From the NCBI GenBank assembly GCA_963924885.1, contig CAWUUY010000390.1:1-9766 (forward strand): DNA of 9,766 nt, in the 5' to 3' direction. This document shows positions 1 through 5,907 of this stretch, piece after piece (the stretch's first letter is position 1; each line of letters opens with the position of its first letter). This stretch comes from UBA5216 sp963924885. GTDB lineage: Bacteria > Pseudomonadota > Gammaproteobacteria > Burkholderiales > SG8-41. The position numbers were made by a program, and so were the translations under genes. The notes beneath the pieces are model-generated. The model was not told the origin of the DNA. It ran no database searches and saw only the letters and a list, made by a program, of their open reading frames with translations.

Positions 1-1089
1 CTCGCCGTCGCTGTGCAGGCGATCCACATTCAATTCGGAGTAATGGCGCACCACGTCATGCAGCGATTGCATTTCGCCGCTGTGCATATAGGGGCCGGTA
101 TAGCCCACGTTGCGCAGTGACGGCACCTTGAACTCGCCGAAATTGCGATGCTCCGGTTTTAGGTGCGCGGTTTTGACAGCACTGGCGCGGGTAGCGTCAT
201 CGTTGTACGGCCCCAGCAGATTGAATTTGCTGGCGGTCAGAATCTTGATGCCGTCGTGACGACCGCCATCGAATTTTTTACCGTCTCCGCCGACAAAATG
301 CGGCACGCCGATGTCGTGAAACTCTCCGTTGGTGAACATCGGCCCGGTATGGCAAGTGCTGCAATTGCCCTTGCCGACAAAAATTTTCAGGCCGCGCCGC
401 GCCTCGCGCGGATACAGCGCGGCGGCGGCGTGATCGCCGCGCGCCAGTGCATTGCGAAACTGATCGAACGGCGTGATGTCGGTCGTCAGCGTTTCCTGAA
501 ACGCCGCCATCAACTTGCCCACGCCCACCAGCACCGCTTCGTCGTCCTGCTTCGACGGGCTGACACCGAAGGTTTTTTCATAGCGGCACGACAAATCCGC
601 ATCGGCGCGCACGTACCGCGCGACATGCGCTGCATTCGAACCGAGTTCGCGCGCGTCCACGATCGGCCGCATGCTCTGCGACCACAGGCTATCCGCCGCG
701 CCGTCCAACGCAAACCAACGGTGATAGCGCAGGTTCATCAGCGTCGGCGTGTTGCGATCCACCATCGCCAGGCCCTGGTTGCGCTTGACGCCATCGGTCC
801 AGTTGTACTCGGCGATGTGGCAGGTGCCGCACGACACCTTTTCATTCGCCGAGAGTTTTTCGTCGAAGAATAGGCGCTCGCCCAGATCCATCGCGGACGC
901 ATTGCCCGACACGCGATTAGATGGGTCCGGCGTCCATTTCATCGGCCATGGCCCGTGACTCAGCACACGATTCAATTCCGCCTCGGTGAATTCAATAGCC
1001 ACGCCCGGCTCATCGGCCCGCGTCAGACCGACCGCCAGTAAAGCACACACGCCCGCAGTCAAGGCGCCGGCCAGAAAAATTTTTCGCAT
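1..1089 (-). CDS. MauG/CcpA-family dihaem cytochrome c (partial, C-terminus beyond left edge)
   Basis: Exported dihaem c-type cytochrome of the bacterial cytochrome c peroxidase/MauG family; 363 residues are visible and the reading frame is open to the window edge. Residues 1-25 form a signal peptide (MRKIFLAGALTAG..., cleavage near TRA/DE), placing it in the periplasm. Two CxxCH haem sites are seen: C87-C90-H91 (CGTCH) and C243-C246-H247 (CSTCH). The family motif VPSLRNVGYTGPYMHSG lies at 322-338. Classical members reduce H2O2 with electrons from small cytochromes or cupredoxins; MauG-type members oxidise partner proteins or substrates. By alignment from memory, Tyr350 (RHYSEL) falls where peroxidases have the axial Met of the second haem, as in MauG, and the usual FWDGR motif reads ALDGA (127-131). 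It starts 5 bases after the YtkA-like gene ends, so it is the last visible gene of that operon. Family certain; peroxidase versus MauG-type oxidase unresolved. Confidence 0.93.
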   Translation of the reverse strand, partial: MRKIFLAGALTAGVCALLAVGLTRADEPGVAIEFTEAELNRVLSHGPWPMKWTPDPSNRVSGNASAMDLGERLFFDEKLSANEKVSCGTCHIAEYNWTDGVKRNQGLAMVDRNTPTLMNLRYHRWFALDGAADSLWSQSMRPIVDARELGSNAAHVARYVRADADLSCRYEKTFGVSPSKQDDEAVLVGVGKLMAAFQETLTTDITPFDQFRNALARGDHAAAALYPREARRGLKIFVGKGNCSTCHTGPMFTNGEFHDIGVPHFVGGDGKKFDGGRHDGIKILTASKFNLLGPYNDDATRASAVKTAHLKPEHRNFGEFKVPSLRNVGYTGPYMHSGEMQSLHDVVRHYSELNVDRLHSDGE

Positions 1090-1094
1090 TGTCG

Positions 1095-1565
1095 TCACTG
1101 CAGCACCACGCTGTTGGTCAAACGCTCGGTCGCGCCACCGACGCGCACCTCGAAAATATACTCCCAACGGACTGGCATGTGAAACATCAGCCCCTCGGCG
1201 CGGTATTTTCCGGCGCCGCTGCTGGTGACCTTGGTTTTATAGTTCATGCCGTGACGATGTTCGGGCATGTGCGCATCCACGCGCACGCTCTCCGGCGCGG
1301 CGGCGCCGTCCTTGGCACACAGCGCGATCTCCACCACAAAATGCTGGCCTATCTCCACCTTCTCAGGCTGGGTGCGATAGGCCAGCGCGTATTGCTTGCC
1401 TTCCACCGTGCGCGGCTTGGCGCCTTGCCCGGCGGGAAGATCAGGGGTGCAAGCCCAAGAAACATTCACCGTACTTAAAAACAATCCCAAGCATAGCAGT
1501 CTGTCACGACCCCTCACCCTAACCCTCTCCCCGTAAACGGGGCGAGGGGATTTTTCTTTGTTCAT
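1095..1565 (-). CDS. YtkA/FixH-like periplasmic protein, His/Met-rich
   Basis: Small exported protein resembling the YtkA-like/FixH domain family, whose biochemical role is poorly known. From the ATG at 1565 it has 156 residues: a basic leader, a hydrophobic stretch at about 23-38 (LLCLGLFLSTVNVSWA) and a probable signal peptidase site before Cys39. The mature part is a predicted beta-sandwich with the motif DAHMPEHRHGMNY (97-109) and EGLMFHMPVRW (124-134). The His and Met cluster could bind copper, and Cys39 and Cys83 could form a disulphide; both are inference. The ATG overlaps the stop of the upstream amidohydrolase gene (ATGA), which suggests translational coupling. Residues 6-19 are encoded by a G/C-rich hairpin repeat. 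A GTG at 1517 (codon 17), preceded by GGGGAGAGGG, is an alternative start giving 140 residues and a more ordinary signal peptide. The dihaem cytochrome gene follows after 5 bases. Confidence 0.8.
   Translation of the reverse strand: MNKEKSPRPVYGERVRVRGRDRLLCLGLFLSTVNVSWACTPDLPAGQGAKPRTVEGKQYALAYRTQPEKVEIGQHFVVEIALCAKDGAAAPESVRVDAHMPEHRHGMNYKTKVTSSGAGKYRAEGLMFHMPVRWEYIFEVRVGGATERLTNSVVLQ
1510..1549. repeat. C/G-rich hairpin repeat inside the YtkA-like leader
   Basis: On the plus strand this starts ccctcaccctaaccctctcc, continues ccgtaaacgg and ends in a gagggg box. Positions 1523-1548 fold into a 12-pair stem with one internal mismatch (1528/1543) and a 2-base gap at the tip, so the real loop is a little larger. 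Sequences of this ccctcaccctaaccctctcccc type are familiar as dispersed intergenic repeats in beta- and gammaproteobacteria (recalled, not searched). Here it is read through in frame at the start of a coding region. On the plus strand the stem is followed by atttttcttt, so it could also stop antisense transcription; on the minus strand no U-run follows it. Confidence 0.65.
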
Positions 1566-2386
1566 GGCTTCAACAAGCTCCCAAAAATCGCATCGCCGTT
1601 GCGATACGCAATACATTCGGCCACCTCGCGCGGCAACTCGGCCATCCATGCGCGCGACCAGTTGGCGTGCTCGACCACGTAATGCCAGCGTTCGGCGGTG
1701 TAGGTATCGGTGCCGACCATAAAACGGTCGGGGAATTCCATAAACGCCGCGCGCCAACTGGCATCGAGCTTACCCCCGGCGGCATGGTCATTGCGAAACG
1801 CCAGATCGCAACACAGGTTTTTGTGTTTGCGAAGCATCTCGTGCATCTTTTCGGGCCGCTCAAAACCGGAATGCGCCCACAGCACGCGCGCGTCTGGGTC
1901 TTGCTTGAATATGCGCTCTACCGCATCCACATCCGAATGCGCTTGCAAAAACAGTTTGTGCTTCTTCGCCAGTTGCACCGCCAGCCGCTCCACTGGCGCA
2001 TCGGCATCCGCGCCGAACACATGAAACTCGCCTACCGCCACGTAGCGGTATTTTTTCAACCGCTCTTTTAGATACGCGGCTACCGCTTCCTCCTTGAACC
2101 AAGTGCTGATGTCGGCACGTGTACGATAGGTGCGCAGCGACGGCAAAATCAGATCGGGCGCTTCGGCATAGATCTTTTGATTGCCGTCGTCGTTCGAGCT
2201 CGACACCAGCGCGCGTTTCACACCCGCCTTGCGCAGCAGTGCGATCGCCTCCTTCGGCGGCACGCGCTCCCACGCATCCTGGCTGTAATGAATATGAGCG
2301 TCAAAAATCGGCAGCACGTCAGCGGCGTGTGCACGTGCCGCCACGAGCAACGCCGCGCACAGCAGGATTTCAAGAAAATATCGCAT
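1562..2386 (-). CDS. Exported amidohydrolase-family (TIM-barrel) metalloenzyme
   Basis: Metal-dependent hydrolase or decarboxylase of the amidohydrolase superfamily, Amidohydro_2-like, 274 residues. Residues 1-21 (MRYFLEILLCAALLVAARAHA) are a clear signal peptide, so the enzyme should act in the periplasm, which is less usual for this family. Visible barrel motifs are D29-A-H31-I-H33 (strand 1 metal ligands), GEFH 119-122, QAH ending at His150, WAHSG 170-174 (His172) and GTDTY 225-229 (Asp227), which match the family's metal-binding and catalytic positions. The substrate cannot be told from sequence; relatives act on lactones, amides or carboxylated rings. It is the first gene of a minus-strand operon and its TGA overlaps the ATG of the YtkA-like gene. 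No strong ribosome binding site precedes the ATG, but the signal peptide fixes the start well. A weak promoter (TTGCGA, 17 bases, TATGTA) can be read on the minus strand at 2486-2458. Confidence 0.9.
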   Translation of the reverse strand: MRYFLEILLCAALLVAARAHAADVLPIFDAHIHYSQDAWERVPPKEAIALLRKAGVKRALVSSSNDDGNQKIYAEAPDLILPSLRTYRTRADISTWFKEEAVAAYLKERLKKYRYVAVGEFHVFGADADAPVERLAVQLAKKHKLFLQAHSDVDAVERIFKQDPDARVLWAHSGFERPEKMHEMLRKHKNLCCDLAFRNDHAAGGKLDASWRAAFMEFPDRFMVGTDTYTAERWHYVVEHANWSRAWMAELPREVAECIAYRNGDAIFGSLLKP

Positions 2387-2500
2387 GGTGAAAGTTTAGC
2401 AGGTTCAAACGCCATGCCGCTCAAACGACCGTCATGGAAAAAACATAAGTATTTGTTTACATACACTTTTTTGACATTCGTCGCAATACACGGCAACAGC

Positions 2501-2523
2501 GCAGTTTGATACACTCAAACTGC
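2501..2523. promoter_or_regulatory. Perfect 23-base palindrome in divergent spacer (candidate operator)
   Basis: The arms gcagtttga (2501-2509) and tcaaactgc (2515-2523) are exact reverse complements around tacac. With a 2-base bulge on the left the dyad extends to acag/ctgt. It lies 114 bases upstream of the amidohydrolase start and 69 bases upstream of the NIPSNAP start, in the spacer between two divergent genes. No gene ends here, so a terminator role is unlikely. An operator for a dimeric regulator is the simplest reading; this is inference and no regulator gene is in the window. Confidence 0.55.
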
Positions 2524-2592
2524 TGTCACCCCACTATACCGATTTCACGCAATCCTTAATCCTTATTCCTCAATCCTAAAAGGGAAGCCGCC

Positions 2593-3231
2593 ATGATTTA
2601 TGAAGTCAGAACCTATCACGTCAAGCCGCGCTCCATGCCCGAAGTCGAAAAACGCTTCGCCGAAAAATATGATCAGCGCAAAAAATATTCCGAACTTGCC
2701 GCCTTCTGGAAAACCGAAGTCGGCCCGCTGAACCAGTTCATGCACGTGTGGGGCTACAAGGATTTGGCTGAGCGCGCCACCATCCGCGCCGCCGCCGTGA
2801 AGGATGGCGCATGGCCGCCACCCATCGCAGAGTTTCTGGTGAGCCAGCAATCCGAGATCATGATGCAAACCCCGTTCTCACCCGAACTCAAACCCAGCAA
2901 CAACGGCCCGTGGTTCGAGTGGCGCGAATACACCCACGCCGCCGGCCAACTGCCGATCATGATGAAAAACTGGGAAGTCGCCCTCGAAACGCGCCTGAAA
3001 TTCGGCCCGATCACCGCGCTTTGGTACACCGACTTGGGCGGCCTGAACAAATGTATCCACGTATGGCCGTACAAGTCACTCGATCAACGCAATGAAGTGC
3101 GTGATCACGCCCACAAAACCGGCGCATGGCCACCGTCTGCCCGCGCCAAAACCGATGGCCGCCCGATTGAAGCGCTGGTGGCGCAGCAAAACAAGTTCAT
3201 GACAGCGGCGAGCTTTTCGCCGATCAAGTAA
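2593..3231 (+). CDS. NIPSNAP family protein, two tandem domains
   Basis: Cytoplasmic 212-residue protein of the NIPSNAP family (dimeric alpha+beta barrel fold); the molecular role of bacterial members is mostly unknown. The two halves repeat one another. MIYEVRTYHV opens the first half and WFEWREYTHAAG (107-118) the second. GPLNQFMHVWGYKDLAER (44-61) parallels GGLNKCIHVWPYKSLDQR (149-166), DGAWPP (71-76) parallels TGAWPP (176-181), and both halves end in a QQ...FSP segment (85-97 and 198-210). This is the usual full-length two-domain form. The ATG follows AAGGGAAG with good spacing. It is a single-gene unit: divergent from the amidohydrolase operon, with a strong terminator 17-45 bases beyond its stop. 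Such genes often occur in catabolic gene neighbourhoods of Burkholderiales, but nothing here fixes a substrate. Confidence 0.9.
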   Translation: MIYEVRTYHVKPRSMPEVEKRFAEKYDQRKKYSELAAFWKTEVGPLNQFMHVWGYKDLAERATIRAAAVKDGAWPPPIAEFLVSQQSEIMMQTPFSPELKPSNNGPWFEWREYTHAAGQLPIMMKNWEVALETRLKFGPITALWYTDLGGLNKCIHVWPYKSLDQRNEVRDHAHKTGAWPPSARAKTDGRPIEALVAQQNKFMTAASFSPIK

Positions 3232-3247
3232 GCTTTTTTGCGACAGT

Positions 3248-3276
3248 AAAAAGGGGAGCCGAGGCTCCCCTTTTTT
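3248..3276. terminator. Bidirectional rho-independent terminator
   Basis: Five A, then GGGGAGCC (3253-3260), GA and GGCTCCCC (3263-3270), then six T (3271-3276). The stem is perfect and is flanked by A on the left and T on the right, so it works in both directions. It lies between the convergent ends of the NIPSNAP gene (stop at 3231) and the ene-reductase gene (stop at 3298) and probably ends both transcripts. Confidence 0.93.
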
Positions 3277-3297
3277 ATGTCGTACATTTTACGGGAA

Positions 3298-4404
3298 TTA
3301 CCATTTCCCGAACGTTTTTCCCGGCGGCCAGAGCTTCGGCGAGCTGCGGTCGTACTGCGGCGCGTACGGCACGCCTTCCGCACCCAGCGTTACCGCCGCG
3401 TGCTGCGGCCAGCGCGGGTGGAACAGCAGCGCGCGCGCCAGCGAAATAAAATCCGAGCGGCCCGCGGCGATAATGTCTTCGGCCTGTTGCGGATCAGTAA
3501 TCAAACCGACCGCGCCGGTGGTGATGCCGGTCTCGCGTTTTACGCGCTGCGCGAACGGCACTTGATAGCCGGGGCCGATGGGCACTTTGGCATCGAGCGC
3601 CACGCCGCCGCCCGACACGGTGACGTACGCCGCGCCGGCTTTTTTGAGTTCCGCCGCGTAGACCACGGCGTCATCCGGCATCCAGCCGCCTTCGGCAAAA
3701 TCGGCGCCAGAAATTTTTGCGCCAATAAACTTATCGGCGGGCCACGCCGCGCGCATGGCGCGAAACACTTCCAGCGGCCAGCGCATGCGGTTTTCGAGAC
3801 TGCCGCCGTAGTTGTCGGTGCGCTTGTTCGCGAGCGGCGACAGAAATTCCGAGAACAAATAGCCGTGCGTGGAATGCAACTCCACGAAATCCAGCCCGAT
3901 GCGCGCAGCGCGTTGCACCGCTGCTACCGCCGCTTGTTTTAAGCGTTCTATTTCCTGAATAGACAGCGCGTGCGGCATCGGCCAATCGCTTGCCAGCGGA
4001 ATCGCCGAGGGCGCCTCGGTGGTCCACGCGCCTTCATTGGGCTTTAACGCGCCGCGTCCGTTCCATGGTCGATGCGCGGAAGCCTTGCGCCCCGCGTGGC
4101 CCAATTGAATGCCGAGCACGATCGGCGAGACACTGCGCACAAATTTCACCGCGCGCGCCAGCGCGGCTTCGTTCGCGTCGCTATACAACCCCACGCACTG
4201 CGGCGTAATGCGCCCCTCGGGCACGATGCCGGTGGCTTCGATCACCAGCATGGAGGCGCCCGACAATGCCATATTGCCCAAGTGCATCAGGTGCCAGTCG
4301 GTCATGGAACCATCGACGGCGCTATACTGGCACATGGGCGCTACCGTGATGCGGTTAGGCAAAGTGAAGGTGCCGATTTGCAGCGGAGAAAACAGTTGGC
4401 TCAT
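3298..4404 (-). CDS. OYE-family NADH:flavin oxidoreductase (XenA/YqjM-type ene-reductase)
   Basis: FMN-dependent TIM-barrel oxidoreductase of the Old Yellow Enzyme family, 368 residues; members reduce activated C=C bonds or nitro compounds with NAD(P)H in the cytoplasm. Features of the XenA/YqjM ('thermophilic-like') class are visible: APMCQYS with Cys25 and Tyr27, GIQLGHAGRKAS (98-109) for flavin and substrate binding, and the substrate-anion pair His177/His180 followed by Tyr182 in ELHSTHGYLFSEFLSP. Also seen are the NKRTDNYGGSLENR segment (193-206), the phosphate-binding stretch GAVGLITDP...GRSDF...LARALL (297-327), and a late Trp359 probably equivalent to the active-site Trp contributed by the partner subunit in XenA. 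Length fits the family. The ATG is preceded by AAGGT. The gene begins 28 bases after the permease gene ends, on the same strand, and its transcript ends at the 3248-3276 terminator, so it is probably the last gene of a dehydratase-permease-reductase operon. The physiological substrate is unknown. Confidence 0.95.
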   Translation of the reverse strand: MSQLFSPLQIGTFTLPNRITVAPMCQYSAVDGSMTDWHLMHLGNMALSGASMLVIEATGIVPEGRITPQCVGLYSDANEAALARAVKFVRSVSPIVLGIQLGHAGRKASAHRPWNGRGALKPNEGAWTTEAPSAIPLASDWPMPHALSIQEIERLKQAAVAAVQRAARIGLDFVELHSTHGYLFSEFLSPLANKRTDNYGGSLENRMRWPLEVFRAMRAAWPADKFIGAKISGADFAEGGWMPDDAVVYAAELKKAGAAYVTVSGGGVALDAKVPIGPGYQVPFAQRVKRETGITTGAVGLITDPQQAEDIIAAGRSDFISLARALLFHPRWPQHAAVTLGAEGVPYAPQYDRSSPKLWPPGKTFGKW

Positions 4405-4432
4405 GATCTACCTTGCGAAAAAAGGGCGAAGT

Positions 4433-5806
4433 TTACCGAAAATACCCCAGCGCGCGCCACCACAAGTAATCCAGCGGCATCAGTACGAAAACGCACACCG
4501 CCGCAAGCGGCAGCGTGAGACGCAGCATTTGGCGAAGGGTGATGCCCGACACCTGCATACCGACCATCACCGGCGGCGCCTGATACGGCAGGATCATCAG
4601 CGAAAACCCCACCGCCAGGGTCATCAGCGCGGCTTCGATGCGCCAACCTGTCGCTTCCGCCATTTGCGCCGCCAGCGGTGCGAGCAGTGCCGGCTGCGAC
4701 GGGTTGGTGGTAAACAGGCCCGTCACGGTTGCCATTGTCGTCAGCTTGACGAAATTCACAAAGTCGTTGCCCGGCGTGATGTTCAGCGTACCCAGCATCG
4801 CGCCGCCGAGTAGCCTGCCCAGCCCGCTGTTTTGGATCACCGCGCCGAAGCCGAGCACGGCGCCGACATAAAAAAAGGAACCGAGTTTTATGCGTTCCGG
4901 AAATACCGAGGACGGCACCGCGCCCACGCGCGGCATCAGCGTGATGATTGCAGCAGCCAGCGCGATCCATCCCGGCCGGATGCCATGCAGAAAATCCGTC
5001 GCCCACAGCAGCAACGCGCCGGCGAGTATCACCGACAAGCGGCGCTCTTGAGGCGACATCGGCGTCTGCGCGTCGTGGGCGTCCGGCGCGCGCGTCACCG
5101 CCGGGAACAACCAGCGGATCATCAAGACGATGATCGCCGCTTTGACACAACCGAGGATGGGAAAGTGCAGCAGCAAATAGTCGGCGTAGATGATGGGCTT
5201 GTTATAAAGCGTCTCCGCCGCGCCAGCCAGCACCAGATTGGGGGCATTGGCGGGCAGCACGGTCACGCCGCATTGAAAGCTGACGATGATCGCCGCCAGT
5301 GCCGTGCCGGTGTGTCCGTTTGATCCAGCTGGCAGTCCCGCGCGCTGCGCCATCGCCGCGAAAATCGGCAGCAACAACAACACGCGGCTGACGGTCGCGG
5401 GCATCAGGAACGCCAGCAACAAAGCGATGATGGTAGCGGCGGACAGCAAGCCGGTATACGACAAGGTGGATTCGCCGAACAAGGCCCGCGCCATGCGCAC
5501 GCCCAGCCCGGTGGCGCGTACCGCCTCGGCCAGCACCAACCCGCCAAGTACCAGCCACAAGGTGCCGGACTCGAAACCGGAGAACACCACATTCGCCGGC
5601 GCAATCGCGAACAGCATACACAAACACAAAAACAGCAGCCCGGTGAGATGCTCTGGTATCACCGCCGTGGCCCACAAGCCGATGGTAAGCAGCAACACCG
5701 CCGCGGCACGCATCATGTGCGGCGGCTCGCCCGCCGGCGGCGGGACGAAAAAGAGGATCACCGCCGCGACAACGAGCGCGGCGGTTAGCAGGTGGGGGAG
5801 TTTCAT
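4433..5806 (-). CDS. SLC13/DASS-like anion permease
   Basis: Inner-membrane permease of 457 residues, about 11 hydrophobic segments by eye, resembling the divalent anion/sodium symporter (SLC13/DASS, CitT/SdcS-like) family and likely to import a carboxylate or other anion. Layout is family-like: N-terminal segments 7-21 and 34-69, FESGTLWLVLGGLVLAEAV (78-96), then two related halves with re-entrant hairpins near 133-148 and 362-378, a cytoplasmic basic loop around 235-257 and a hydrophobic end. The Ser-Asn-Thr signatures that bind sodium and substrate in characterised members are changed: the first reads MPATVS (135-140), the second TTNPSQP (366-372), with LPANAPN (184-190) in place of the usual TGTPPN-like stretch. 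It may therefore have altered ion coupling or a different substrate. The ATG has no clear ribosome binding site, but no other in-frame start lies close upstream. It sits between the dehydratase (101 bases upstream) and the ene-reductase (28 bases downstream). Confidence 0.87.
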   Translation of the reverse strand: MKLPHLLTAALVVAAVILFFVPPPAGEPPHMMRAAAVLLLTIGLWATAVIPEHLTGLLFLCLCMLFAIAPANVVFSGFESGTLWLVLGGLVLAEAVRATGLGVRMARALFGESTLSYTGLLSAATIIALLLAFLMPATVSRVLLLLPIFAAMAQRAGLPAGSNGHTGTALAAIIVSFQCGVTVLPANAPNLVLAGAAETLYNKPIIYADYLLLHFPILGCVKAAIIVLMIRWLFPAVTRAPDAHDAQTPMSPQERRLSVILAGALLLWATDFLHGIRPGWIALAAAIITLMPRVGAVPSSVFPERIKLGSFFYVGAVLGFGAVIQNSGLGRLLGGAMLGTLNITPGNDFVNFVKLTTMATVTGLFTTNPSQPALLAPLAAQMAEATGWRIEAALMTLAVGFSLMILPYQAPPVMVGMQVSGITLRQMLRLTLPLAAVCVFVLMPLDYLWWRALGYFR

Positions 5807-5827
5807 GCGTGGGAAAGGCGTGAATAA

Positions 5828-5902
5828 GTGAACGAGTGTAGCCCCTGTCCCTCACTTCGCTTTCGGGAAACGTAGCGCGGAGTTACCCGTTCACTCGTTC
5901 AC
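5828..5902. repeat. 11-base inverted repeat in dehydratase-permease spacer
   Basis: gtgaacgagtg (5828-5838) and cactcgttcac (5892-5902) are exact reverse complements, 53 bases apart, and nearly fill the 101-base spacer between the dehydratase stop and the permease start. The loop is too long for an intrinsic terminator. The core actcgttcac occurs again at 9217-9226 in the centre of another inverted repeat. It could mark a degenerate repeat element or paired protein-binding sites. Confidence 0.5.
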
Positions 5903-5907
5903 CGCCG

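Noticed and set aside
163..873. Long plus-strand reading frame over the dihaem cytochrome gene
   Set aside because: It is the antisense shadow of a minus-strand gene with two CxxCH motifs and a signal peptide; its translation is Arg/His/Ala-rich with no recognisable domain.
1510..1549. Terminator between the amidohydrolase and YtkA-like genes
   Set aside because: On the transcribed minus strand no U-run follows the stem, and the genes overlap; it is better described as a repeat.
1566..1757. Upstream extension of the YtkA-like reading frame to 1757
   Set aside because: The extra 64 codons overlap the amidohydrolase gene in another frame and put the signal peptide deep inside the protein.
2471..2476. 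TTGACA as a -35 box for the NIPSNAP gene
   Set aside because: No acceptable -10 lies 15-19 bases downstream on the plus strand; the perfect hexamer alone is not enough.
2218..2514. 98-residue minus-strand frame across the divergent spacer
   Set aside because: It covers the candidate operator, overlaps the amidohydrolase signal peptide in another frame and resembles no known protein.
4109..4813. 234-residue plus-strand frame over the ene-reductase/permease junction
   Set aside because: It is antisense to two well-supported genes, with low-complexity Arg/His-rich translation.
5202..5855. 217-residue minus-strand frame overlapping the permease start
   Set aside because: It is an out-of-frame shadow of the membrane protein gene; the permease frame has the membrane segments and family motifs.
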